Position numbers and translations under genes: made by a program. The notes under the pieces are model-generated. The model was not told where the DNA came from and searched no databases. It was given only the letters and a program-made list of their open reading frames with translations. A stretch of 64,000 nt of DNA from Chrysemys picta bellii. Taxonomy: Eukaryota > Chordata > Testudines > Emydidae. Where the stretch lies: positions 124,782,943-124,846,942 of the forward strand of contig NC_088791.1 in assembly GCF_011386835.1 (NCBI RefSeq), read 5' to 3'. Of this stretch, positions 23,300 to 34,429 are shown piece by piece (within the stretch, counting starts at the first letter, position 1; each line of letters opens with the position of its first letter).

Positions 23300-23700
23300 C
23301 TGTAGTGAGGCGGAGTGGCCTCCCACGGACCCAGAGGGGGAGGAACCCCTCACTGAGCCCTGGTGGGCAGAGGCAGGTCATGCTCACTCCTCCTGCCGGA
23401 AGTCAGTAGGTGGGACAGGAAGTATAAAAGGCAGGGCTGGAAGGTCAGTTGAGCTGCAGCCACCAGAGTAACCAGACGTCTCCAGCTTGCTCCTGAGTTG
23501 GGAGACTGTTGCCGGCCCCTCAGGGATATCCTTAGGCATACAGAGCATAAGCAGCTGTGTAGGGCACTGGAAAATTTGGGGTACCCCTGGGTCTTAGTGT
23601 CCACCCTTTCGCCTTTTCCTATTCCTGTTCTGACCCTTCCTGCAGGCTCCCTCAGCTAGCTGCTGCAGCCTGGTGACTCTTACTCCAGAGGGGATCTAGT
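23300..23700 (+). repeat. TATA-bearing repeat fragment related to 26125-26215
   Basis: The block gtgaggcggagtggcctccc acggac recurs at 26144-26200 as gtgaggtggactggctgccc accgac, so this is an interspersed repeat. It contains a strong TATA box and a G/C-rich leader, as in a retroelement promoter, but no linked coding region was recognised. Family unknown. Confidence 0.45.
23423..23429 (+). promoter_or_regulatory. TATA box inside repeat
   Basis: Sequence agtataaaaggcagggctgg is a near-ideal TATA box with GC-rich flanks. It lies within an interspersed repeat, so any promoter activity would belong to the repeat rather than to a host gene. Confidence 0.4.
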
Positions 23701-23704
23701 AACT

Positions 23705-25300
23705 TAAAAGTGAAAAAGCCTTCCAGCCTGTCAGACCTATTAGCACAACATTGAAACTGTTAAAGAGCCATTCAAGTGGTAATGAAGCCATTTAACAGGA
23801 ATTTGCCAACCCCCAGGTATATACTGTCAGTTTCTGAATTTACTGACAAAAACAGTTGTGCATTACTGTAATATTTACTCAGAACATTTTAGTCTACAGG
23901 ACCTTAGATTAAAATGTGCTTTAAAAATATGTCCTTAGTGTGTTGCTGAAGAAGATAAAATCACATCTCTAAAAAATCCTTACATAGATTTTTAGATGCA
24001 CAATCATTGTTAGTCTTAAATGCTTGGATATTCAGATATCTAGTTTTTTAAATAAATTGATCAAAGAACTACCCTTATCTAAAATACACATTTTAATTAC
24101 CATAGTACAAAAAACTTGCTTCCAAAGTCTTCCTGTCTTTTCTGTCCATCCCTTTCTCCCTTCACTCCCCTGTTGAAGACAGTCCTTAAAGAGACAACAC
24201 CCCTTTCCTGCCAGATAGCGGGACAAACGAATTTCCCTTTCTTTACTTCTGACTATTTGATGAACGAGTTTTAAGAGAACCCTCTAGCAAAATCAGTATC
24301 TTAGTAAGATATAAATTCCTTTGTTATGCCTAAAATCTTTGGAAACATCTTTTTTTAAAGTTGGTGAAATTTTATAAACGTGTCTATTGTTATGGAGATC
24401 ACACAAAGTAAATTAGTGTTCCCTTTTTCTAAAAGCAATGAACATTGTTATGAACACGCTAAACCTCTGTGACTGATTAATTTAAAATAATGTCTTTGTT
24501 TCAGTGAGTTAAATATGTAGTCATCTGGAATGATTACTTTATGAAGGCTTAAGAGTACATTTAAAATACAAAATCAGTTTAGAAATACTGATTAAGAAAA
24601 TGTAAAACAGAAAAGAGCTGCATCATGTATTCCATAATATTTAATGTTGTATTCAGCAGGACAACTGACTTGCCCTTACTACAAAGATTATGCAAATAAA
24701 TGTCTGACAAACTTCAGGGCATATCAAAAAGCCCATGACTGACATTGTTTAGTGCTTTTAATTAGGTACCTTCTGCATGTCCAGTCTTCACCTTCTGGCA
24801 TGCAGTGGAAAACATGCTCCATTTTCTTTAGAAAGAAACTGCAGAAGAGTGTTTTTTTTTCAAATGTCATTTGCTTCATTTGGGTTCAGGGATTTGGCTG
24901 GAAGGGAGTGATAAAGGAGGGGGAGGGAAGAGAGGCGGGAGACAGTGGGGAGAGGGCGGGGCCTAGGCAGAGTGGGGGCGGGGCCTGGGCAGAGCAGCGT
25001 CAGAATATGGGTGGGGACACAGGTGGGTTGGGGAGCTTCCCCAAGCAGCAGCTTCACTCACTGTCCGTGACAGCAGGTAAGAGCAGGTCGGTTCCCACAC
25101 ACCCAGTGCACACCGCAGTCTCCTTAGGCAGGGGCCGTATTCACAGAGCCGAATGCGCCGGAGGTGAGGGGTCTCTGCGGGGGACTGTGAGTCTCCGCCG
25201 CCGTGAGGTGGGCTGGGCAGATTGATATCCTTTGCTGTCTTGTCCCTCCGCCCCCGGGCTGCGAGCCCAGGCTGCCATCGGGCATAGGGGCACCAGTTTA
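23705..25300. other. Intergenic DNA, nothing recognised
   Basis: AT-rich to 24860, then GC-richer (24900-25260). Frames across 24752-25416 are on both strands and have no recognisable domain. No gene supported. Confidence 0.4.
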
Positions 25301-25721
25301 ATAATACTGTGTAGCGCCCCATAAATCCTAAGGACAGACCTGAAACCCCTGGGGAGTTGAGGACTGGCCAGAGTAGCACACTGACCCAACCATGGAGGAG
25401 CTGCCAGCACTACCACAGACCTTCTACTCGGACGATCTGGACAACCCTCTACAGGACCAGGTACAACCCGAGGGGGAGTTAGGAAGTGGCCCAGGGGCAG
25501 CAGACCTTAGTCTGGCTCCAGCACCGCTTAGGGTTAGGATCATGTTGCAGTCAGGATCCCCGCTGACCCAGTGGCAAATCTCATTGCCACTGTTAGGACT
25601 CTGGGCTGGGACCCAGTGGAAGTGGGAGGGCCTGCGCCTCCCCCACCCCAACCCAGTCTCCCCGTCTCTAGGCCAAGGAGCCAGTGTTTGTCAGCCATCA
25701 TTATTCAGCTAGGATGCCCGA

Positions 25722-26115
25722 ACCCTTTGTTGCTCAGCCCTGACCACAGGCCCAAGCCCTAGACTCCTATTGCCCCACCCTGACTGACGGCCGGTGCTCC
25801 TTAACAAGTTTTGCTGCTTGGCCCTGACCACAGGCCCGAGTTATAGACTCACTGCCCTGCCCTGTATGAGGGTCTGGGCCATCTAACTGTGTTTGCTGCT
25901 CAGCCCTGAAGCAGGCCTGAGCTATAGACTCATTACCCCACCCTGCCTGAGGGCTTGGGCTATCTGACAACATTTGTTGCTTGCCCTGACCCCAGGCTCA
26001 TTCTATAGACTCACTGCCATGCCCTGATTGAGGGTCTGGGCTACCTGGCTGCTTAACTGTGTTTGTTGGTTGGCCCCTGACCACAGGCCCGAGCTATAGA
26101 CTCTTGTTGCACCGC
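25722..26115. repeat. Minisatellite, about five units of roughly 84 bp
   Basis: Units begin near 25725, 25806, 25888, 25971 and 26056. Each carries ttgctgctcagccctgacca, then a caggcccgagctatagactc-type block and a ccctgactgagggtctgggc-type block. Units differ by substitutions and small gaps. It is followed at once by the repeat block shared with 23300, so the array is probably part of one larger element. Confidence 0.65.
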
Positions 26116-26769
26116 TAATTCCCCACGACAGGTGACACCCAGAGACGTAGTGAGGTGGACTGGCTGCCCACCGACCTGAAGGGCGAGGAACCCCGCCGCT
26201 GAATCACTACAATCACACAAAGGGCTCCATGCTGCCAATTTAATCGGGCCAAACTACCCATTGACATTCACAGGGGCTTGGGCTGCATGAAGACCACAGG
26301 ATCAGGCCCTCATTATAGTTACAACAATGACACAACTTACTACAAGATTAACAGGAGTCAGAACCAGTTGATATATTAGGTATGCCATCATCAAAACACA
26401 TATTGAGAAATTATCCTGTTTTTCCAGTCCAGAGTCTCTCAAAGCTTCAGTGGGTAGTAATATACTCTACCCTGCCTACAATGTCCTTAAGCCATCTATG
26501 GGCTGTGAGTCATGTTTGTTTTAGAAACACATGGTGGCAGTCAATTTTATCAGAGCTAAGAGAAATCATACTTCAGGAGTTACTATAACAGTAAATGATT
26601 CTATTAAAAAAAGTAAATCCCTAAGAAAATCTGTATGCAAATTGGATGGTAAATGTTGTTAGTCTTTTGCACAGATGGATGAATAACATTATCTATTAAA
26701 TATTTTGGAATCATTAGACACTGGAGTGGATTGCATTCAGTCAATAACACTAACATGATCTAACCTTAT

Positions 26770-26990
26770 ATTGTTTTATAATTATAACTCTGTACTTAGG
26801 AACTTGTACCGCTCCTCTTATTGTAGGGTTTAAGCACCTCACAATCTTTAATGTATTTATTATTGCAACACACTTGTGAGGACAGCACTATTATCTCCAT
26901 TTTACAGATGGGAAAATGAGGCACAGAGAGATTAAGGGTAGGATCGACAAAAGGAGTTGTGTTGCAATGCTGAGCGTCACAGAGTGCCTG
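26770..26990 (-). repeat. MIR-type SINE, partial
   Basis: Antisense copy with ctccattttacagatgggaa followed by aatgaggcacagagagatta. The tail side (cacctcacaatctttaatg) resembles the copy at 31590-31735. Confidence 0.6.
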
Positions 26991-27290
26991 ACTTTTAGGC
27001 ACCTAAGAAACCACACAAACAACATTAATATCCACAAAGCCGAGTTAGATGCCTAGACTCCCTATACAGTGAATGGGGAAAGATGGGCACCTTAGAATGT
27101 GACCCACAAAGCCCAGCATGTTAGGCAGGGAATTGCCTAAGATAGCCAATGGGAGATGCTGACTAGAGGGGTGTGTGGTAAGCCTCACCCATTTCTCAGA
27201 GATAGATGCCTGTGATGGGATATATAAACCCCATACTGGAACTGAAGGGGCTAAGGAGCAGTTCTGGGCCAAGGTGACTCTGCCCCCCCT

Positions 27291-27354
<64 letters not shown>

Positions 27355-28110
27355 CTGCAGAGCCTGCTCCAGTGGGAGGAGGATCTTAAAAGGGAGCCAG
27401 ACAGGTCAAAAGCGGGATTCGCTCTATCCTGAGAGCACCAGGACAAAGGCCTACAGAAGTCTTTGCTGCCAGGAAGGAGCTGAGCCCTGCTGGTCTGAAA
27501 GTTCAGTTATTCTCTTTTTGCTATCTTATGCAGGACTTTGACGGGGAGGTGAATGACAGCAAGTGGCCCAGGGAGGCAGCCTTGAGGCAGTCCAGGGTGC
27601 TTGACACTGTTGCCTCTCACAGGGCTCTGGGTTGGAGCCTGGTTGAGTAGGAGGGCCCATGCTCCCCTACCAACCATGTGATTGCCAATTGTCTCTGAGT
27701 GCACCTGGATGGAGACATTGGCCATGCCTTTGTCTGAAAAAAAAAGTGTTTGCCCACTCCTAAGACTTGTCAGGTTCAAATACATTTTAGCAACACCCTA
27801 CAGAGGGAATTCATAACTTCGCATATAATGTTAACTCATGGATTTTACAACGATTACTAACCAGTGTGGTTGTAGTTTTCAGATGATACCTCACAAGGCA
27901 TATTTTGTACAAATGATTGCAGTAGGATGTGACTACAGGGGTGCCTAAGATCACAGAGGCTCAATGACCTAATCACTAGGTGATGCCACTAGTAAGCTCA
28001 GTGCCTAAGTCCAGACTTCAGAGAAGTGCCTGTCTCTGCTAGAGATCCACGAATGGGAATCAGCTGTCTAAGCTGCTTGCAGGAATGAGTTAGGTGCTGG
28101 CCTCACTCCA
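26990..28110. repeat. Dispersed repeat, copy 1 (with CA-repeat)
   Basis: Parts match 31740-32120 in the same order: gagagatgctgac-like words, ggggtgtgtggtaagcctca here against ggggtgtatgttaagccctg there, and the gtgcctgtctctgctagaga block (28025) against cacctgtctctgctagcgat (32060). The copy is broken up by a CA microsatellite and other sequence. No coding function is visible. Confidence 0.45.
27292..27352. repeat. (CA)n microsatellite
   Basis: About 60 bases of uninterrupted CA dinucleotides after a C-run. The frames through it are meaningless (poly Thr-His or Cys-Val). Confidence 0.95.
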
Positions 28111-28114
28111 TACA

Positions 28115-30535
28115 AAATGGCCAGAGGAGGCCACCTTATAATTTTGAGTCCAGTGCTAGAGCACTCATCTTGGATGATGAACCCCAGATTAAATTCTACT
28201 TCTCTTACAGATGGGGAGAAAAAAATTGAACAGGGATGTCTCACCTGTCAGCAGCGTGTTCTGACCACTGAGCTAGGTGATGTTCCATGGGATTCCCTCA
28301 ATATCTCCTGCCGTCCTGCTTCTCCTACAACTGTTTATTCACCTGCTACCCTTCTGGTCCTCAAGCTTCTCACTTGGTCTAGGTGGTCACTTTTTCTCTT
28401 AGAGGCCCCAACCCTGCAATCATCTATGCAACTACTTTCATCTGAGCATGTGAATAGCCCTATTGACTACACCTCATGCTTAAACTAAAGCACATGCATA
28501 AGTATGTGCAGGACTGGGGCCAAAATATTCCCAGAAAATATTCCTCCAAGACCCCTGACTGTCACCTTGCAGGCTACTGACCTACTTTTAACTATAGTTG
28601 ACAAGAAAAATAATGAAAATAAATTGACCAACTAGGAATATTGAGGAACTTGCATTAATATTTATTTGAAAAAAATTAAGGATATTTATCATCCAGATTT
28701 GTTGATATAAATTAGTGTGAAAAGAATCAACTATTTAATGAATGTACTGAATTACTGTCAACTTATTTTTATAAATATCATGACAAAGTGGGGAGGTAGA
28801 AAAGGACTGGAGAAAAGCAATTGTGTCACTAACTTTCAAAAACTGAATGAAGAGTGATTCTGGTCATTCTAAATTCAACCCATAGAATAATATTGAAATG
28901 CCATTCTTTTGAAAAATGACTATATAAAAAACAGTATCATCTTAGTCAACAGATCTGCTTCCTGTGTGACTAAGTCATATCTGTCAACTTTAGTGCCAAA
29001 AATAAGGTGTTGTCTTTTGAGGGTGGAGAGTTATTGCATGTCATCAATGTAAGCATTAATGAAGCTACAATTCCAAATTCTGCCCTGAGTGACACCTGTG
29101 CAACAACTCTGAAGTTAAGTAGCTATGCCAGAGCAGCCTCGTTGATGACAATGGCATTGCCCAGGTGTAAATAAAAGCATAATCAGTCAATGGGATTGCA
29201 CAGGTGAATTTATTCATTTGTTCTGCAATAGCAGCTAATGGCACAAGTCAAGGGTCCCCTTGTGCCACTCATTATACAGGACGACAGTAAAAAGACAGTC
29301 ATTGCCTCAAAGAATTTACAATCTAGATTATGGCAGATGCAACAATTTGACTGGACAAACAAATGGGTGTGCAGGAGAGGGGAAAGATGAAGTAACAGAA
29401 AAGAAAGCAAATTATATTATAGGAAGAGATATATCTGCGTCTATCTAAGGGTTTTTTTTATAGCACTTATTACCACAGTAGCTAAGCCTCACTTCTTAAG
29501 CAAATTAGATTGTCATAGCAAGGGATTAGAGCATTTCATGGATTCTTTTGCTCTTCTCCCATCCCAGACTCTGTGGTGGGGGAGAGATATGTAAAAAATC
29601 ATTCTGATTATGGTGGGAAAGCTTTATCAAAGAGGAAGACCTTGCATTGTGTCCTAAAGGTGCTTAGATTAATCCAGAATGTAATCTCCTCTAGAAGTTC
29701 ATACATTCCCCCACTGAATTCCCTTGACTGAAAATGCTTGATCTCCAGCTCTCATCCTGTACTTCATAAAATGTATTGTCCCAGAACAATGCAGCTATCT
29801 TGGCAGGTCGTGAGTTGAGAGAAATCACTAACGTAACTAGGACCTGCTCTATGAATGACTTTGTTGATCAAGACTAAGGCCACACGCTGATAATGGAAGC
29901 AGACAGGAAGACAATAAAAGATAATTGCTTTGTGTAACAGTGAGCTCTTTAGATCAGGGACTATGCTTTTGTATGAGCCCAATTCTGCATAAACCCTGGC
30001 TCTGTAAATTCCATTGAAACTAATGTGTGTGAGATCTGAATTAGACCCAGTAAAAAATAAGCAGCACAGGTTTATGAAGCACAAATCATTCCAGACTATC
30101 TCGACTGGCTGTTCTTCTGGAAAAAATGTTTCTGGTTCTCTTAAAAATTAAATGGGAAGTTGAGAGATAAGGCCATAATCAGGAGCCTTCTGGAATGACA
30201 ATGTTCTTGGTACAATGAGAGTTGGGGGAAATGAGACAGCTGGTACTGGGATGAAGTGAAGAGTCGTTAGGGGAGGAAAGATGGAGGCAGACAGTAGATA
30301 ATAGAGAGAGAAGGTTTGATTACAACAAGAGAAGAGGTAGAAATACAGGCATAGATCTTTCATGAAGAATTACTTCTGTTTGGAATAGACCTAAGAGATG
30401 GTTGAGTTGTTAAGAACAGCACCAGACTCTAGTCTCATTTGTTATGCCAGTGTAAATCCATTGATTTGTGTTACTCCAGATTTACATTAGTAAAATCTCA
30501 TGTCAGACTCTGGCCCTGAGTTTATGGGAAGAATG
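28115..30535. other. Intergenic DNA with faint old repeats
   Basis: No gene supported. A SINE/L2-like tail piece occurs near 29225-29350 (cctcaaagaatttacaatct), and phrases of the type ccattgatttgtgttactcc occur near 30455-30480. The remainder is unrecognised AT-rich sequence. Confidence 0.4.
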
Positions 30536-30539
30536 AAGA

Positions 30540-30662
30540 TAGGGTGACCAGACAGCAAGTGTGAAAAATCGGGACGGGGGTGGGGGGTAATAGGAGCCTA
30601 TATAAGAAAAAGACCCAAAAATCGAGACTGTCCCTATAAAATCAGGACATCTGGTCACCCTA
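30540..30662. mobile_element. hAT MITE with tagggtgaccaga ends, 123 bp
   Basis: Terminal inverted repeats tagggtgaccaga and tctggtcaccc ta. The flanks aatgaaga (30532-30539) and aatgacca (30663-30670) match at 6 of 8 bases, consistent with an old hAT duplication. It is non-coding. The same family contributes the 41-bp remnant at 53871-53911. Confidence 0.75.
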
Positions 30663-31589
30663 AATGACCAGCCAGGGAACAGTTAGGCCAGTTAATGGAG
30701 AAATACTAAAACACTGCTGTAAATATGTCCGTTATAACATTCAGCTACTGTGTTGCCGGGGGAGATGCCTGGTTGCATTTTCGAAAAGCCAACATCCAAC
30801 CCCAAAGAAACCAGGAGCAAAGCAGAAAATAGCTAGTAGTAAGTTCTGTTGTTTCTTCCTTTTCAGCTGGCCACTTGGACATATGATTAGTCTGGAGGAT
30901 AGTGTAAATCTAGTATCGATTTGTTAGTGACCAGGCCAGCACTAGAATAGGATATTACATTTCCCACAAGGGCTGGTAGTAGGACTCTGCCACTTGGTAG
31001 CTAATGCCTTCTGCCTCCAAAATACCAGCAATCAACTCAGGTAGTGAGCAGAGTCAAACAGAAATATGATCTAAACATTAACTGCTAAAATGTAAATTGG
31101 GTCTTAATATCCAGGCACTTAAGCATGTGCTTAACCTCACTCATGTGAGTAGTCCCATTGAAGTGAATGGGGCTAGTCACATGCTTAAAATTAAAAAACA
31201 TGCCTAAATACCATGCTGGGTTGATGCCTAATTATTTAAGTCCTTTAACAAATTACAAACTTGTGTGGGAGGTGACAGCAACCGTGCAGGGAATTTTCAA
31301 GATATGTATCACATTCCAACACACTTATCCTGTCATCTAGGACTCCAACGCCTGTCCATACTGTGTAAACTACCACAGCCGTTAATAAGTCATTCTATAT
31401 TGTGAGCCTGCCTCTATGAATCACCCAGATACTGCATCACTTTATATTTTGCTTGCATGCAACCATATATTCATGCTCATGTCAATATAAACTCATCCTA
31501 AATTTCACTTTTAGAGACCTTTTCCCCCCCAGAGTCCAGCCGTGTGAGATGCTTTGTCAGTATCTCAAAACCAGGAAATATGATGAGCA

Positions 31590-31735
31590 AATCTTTAACT
31601 CAGGTAGTTATATGGTCCCCATTACCGTAGTATCTGAATGCCTCACAATCTTTACTGCATTTATCCTCCAAATAATCCTGTGAAGTACAGAAGTTCTATT
31701 ATCCCCATTTTTGCTGATTGGGATCTGAGGCTCTG
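31590..31735 (-). repeat. MIR/L2-type SINE, partial
   Basis: Contains tgcctcacaatctttactgc, then gttctattatccccattttt and gggatctgaggctctga. Antisense and diverged, like the copy at 26770-26990. Confidence 0.5.
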
Positions 31736-31739
31736 ATCT

Positions 31740-33070
31740 ACAAAGGGACTTGGGCGTTGTGACGCTCATCTTTTAGGTACCTAGAAAATCACTGGAACAA
31801 AGCCTGAGTGAAGCATCTAGGCCCAGATCCACAAAGGTATTTAGATTCATCACTTCCTCTGAAAGCACTGGAACATAGGAGCCTAAATACCTTTGCAGAT
31901 CTATGTCTTAGGTGCCTAAGAATGACATCAACAAAAGCTAGCCCTCTGGGGGAGCAGATGTCTAAGCTAGGCAATGAGAGATGCTGACAAAAGGGGTGTA
32001 TGTTAAGCCCTGCCCCTCTCACAAACGGAGGTAGGTAGGTCTGGGCTGCAGCGAGGCACCTGTCTCTGCTAGCGATCCACAGCTGGAAGCCTCTCCCCTG
32101 AAGTCAAGCAGCTTAGGTGCTAAGCTGTTTCTTGTGAGAACAGCTTAGCCATTTGCCTAACTCCAAATTTAGGCCTAGGGAAGGGGGGAAATGGGGCGAG
32201 GTGTCCTCTGGAGTGATGTTTATCCCAGTGGTTAGAGCACTCACCTGGGATGTGAGAGACCCAACTTCAATTGCCCCATTTGCCTCTTGCCTCAGGGTTT
32301 CCTGCCTCTCAGTTAAATGACTGGACTGGACAGTGATTGCTCTCTCTGACCCAATTAACATTTAAAGTGGAACAGCTTCAAGGGGATAGACTGAAGGAGC
32401 CCTACATTAGGATATCCCATAGTCCAGTGGTTAGGGCACTCTCCTGAGAGGTAGGAACCCTAGTTTAAATCCCTTCTCCTGCTCAGGGGAATTGAACCTG
32501 GGTCACCCATGTCCTGGGTGGTTGCTCTAACCACTGGTTTATAGATTATAAGGGAGGGCTCATGCACCATTTTGTGTGGATTTAGCCATGCTCTGGGCAC
32601 TGCAGGCAAGTAGGGTTGCCAACCTTCCAGGATTGTCCTGGAGTCTTCAGGAATTAAAGATTAATCTTTAATTAATGATTATGTCATGTGATAACTCCAG
32701 GAATACATCCAAGCAAAATTGGCAACACTAGAGGCAAGACAAGCAGAGCAGTGGCTATTTTCACCTGGTTGGATCGTGCTGGGACTTGGGCATGTCTGGA
32801 CACCTACAGTGAGGTAGCAGTGTATATGCCTGGAGGCAGGAATTAACTTGCAAAGTAAGTGTATGAGTTTACAGAGTTAGGCAGCAGCTCAGTGGGGGTT
32901 ATGTGAATTACAGTGGTGCCTAAAACTGGAACTTAGGCATCTAAGTCACTTTAATGATCTGGACCTAAGAGAGGTCACAGGAGTATCATGTGGTAGAGCA
33001 TGAAACTGAACCCAGTCTCCCAAGTCTTAGGTGGGTGCCCTAACCACTTAACTATCCTTCAACAACCCTC
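31740..33070. repeat. Dispersed repeat, copy 2, with tRNA-like segments
   Basis: Related to 26990-28110. It contains two tRNA-like stretches, ccagtggttagagcactcac (32228-32247) and ccagtggttagggcactctc (32423-32442), and a reversed one near 33030 (gtgggtgccctaaccactta). These look like B-box-bearing pieces of a tRNA-derived repeat, not tRNA genes, since no complete cloverleaf could be drawn. Confidence 0.4.
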
Positions 33071-33325
33071 AGGCAAATGGGACCTGATACATGTGACCAT
33101 GTGTCATCAGCTGTGATTTCATTACCATCTGATACCATCTGTCAGCACGTCTTGTGAACATCAGTAAGACAATATGATCATCTGTTCTGTTTAGCTTGTT
33201 ATTAAACGCCCTCAAAAAATTCAGAACAGTCATGTGTCACACTCTTGGTGAGATCATATGAATGAGCAACTTTTGGTAACTGTTTTCAGAGGTATTTGCA
33301 GTTTGAAAACCACTGTGGTCCAGTA

Positions 33326-33810
33326 CAGCGTTTCTCAAACTGGGGTCCACAGACCTCTGGGGGTCCTCGAGGGTACTCCAGGAAGTCCACGGGCCCCGCT
33401 GATCAACTCCTCTCCCTCCTTCAACTCCTCTCCCTCCCTCCCAGCACCTCCTGCACGCCACTGATCCTAGCATGCAGGAGACGCTGGGAAGGAGGAGGAG
33501 GAGCAGGGATGGGGCGCGCTCAGGGGAGGGGGCGGAATCATGTCTGAGGCCATTAGCTCCACTGATCAACTCCTCCTCCTCCCTCCCAGTGCCTCCTGCA
33601 TGCTGGGGAACAGGAGGGAGGGGGAGGAGCGGGGATGGGGGGCGTTCAGGGGAGGGGGGGAGAGGCGGGGAAGAGGTGGGGCAGGAGTGGGGTCTTGGGG
33701 GAAGGGGTGGAGTGGGGACAGGGCCTGGGGCTGAGTGGGGGAGTTGGGGGTCTGCAAAAAATTAAAAACCAAATGGGGGTCCTTGGGCTGCTAAAGTTTG
33801 AGAACTGCTG
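33326..33810. mobile_element. hAT (Charlie-like) MITE, 485 bp
   Basis: Starts cagcgtttctcaaactgggg and ends agtttgagaactgctg, the typical hAT inverted termini. The flanking 8-bp gtccagta (33318-33325) and gtctagta (33811-33818) match at 7 of 8 positions. The interior is G/A-rich with a near tandem repeat (ctgatcaactcctc at 33399 and 33560) and has no transposase. Frames here are composition artefacts. Confidence 0.8.
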
Positions 33811-33849
33811 GTCTAGTAGAATTAAGGCAAGGTTAAGAACAAGGTGTTC

Positions 33850-34043
33850 ACAAGTTCTAAGTCTGGCTCTGGTACAGGTCTGGTACTACTGTGCCTTGAG
33901 CACCTCACTCCATGTCTTTGCCTTGATTTCTCCATCTCTAATATGGGGATAACTATGTACCTCACAGAGGCAGAGTGAAAATCAATGAACTGATGTAAAC
34001 TGGATTTTATAACCTCTTCAGAGAGACCAGGGACTGTGACTTT
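33850..34043 (+). repeat. MIR-type SINE, left part, split by Harbinger 1 and DIRS
   Basis: Core gatttctccatctctaatat and the start of the tail (gagaccagggactgtgac) are here. The tail appears to continue after Harbinger 1 as tttgtatgtgtgcatacagt gccc (38931-38957), and after the DIRS element as tgatcttgacggtgacctct gggaactac (54490-54518). Compare the uninterrupted copy at 62775-62990 (tatgtgtttacacaaggcct then ttgatctcagttgcagc). Thus one ~200-bp SINE received two insertions 28 bp apart, totalling about 20 kb. Confidence 0.6.
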
Positions 34044-34429
34044 GGCCTGGTCCACACTACGAGTTTAGGTCGACTTTAGCAGCGTTAAATCGAATTAAGA
34101 CTGGACACGTCCACACGACGAAGCCCTTTTTTTTTACTTAAAGGGCCCTTTAAACCGGTTTCTTTACTCCACCTCCAACGAGGGGATTAGCACTAAAATC
34201 AGCCTTTGTGGGTTGGATTTGGGGGTAGTGTGGATGGAATTCGACGTTATTGGCCTCCGGGAGCTATCCCACAGTGCTTCATTGTGACCGCTCTGGACAG
34301 CGCTCTCAACTCAGATGCACTGACAAGGTAGACAGGAAAAGCCCCGCGAACTTTTGAATTTCATTTCCGGTTTGCCCAGCGTGGAGAGCACAGGTGACCA
34401 CGCAGAGCTCATCAGCACAGGTAACCATG

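Noticed and set aside
25392..25712. Frame starting MEELPALPQTFYSDDLD as a possible gene
   Set aside because: The beginning looks protein-like, but there is no recognisable domain, it runs into repeat sequence, and an opposing frame covers the same bases.
27175..27446. Frames through the CA repeat
   Set aside because: Translation is poly Thr-His or Cys-Val from a microsatellite.
32113..32480. Possible tRNA genes (ccagtggttagagcactcac)
   Set aside because: Only a short tRNA-like segment is present, no complete cloverleaf can be drawn, and the segment recurs in a dispersed repeat.
33236..33952. Frames in the 33.3-33.9 kb region
   Set aside because: They lie in the G/A-rich interior of a hAT MITE bounded by an 8-bp duplication.
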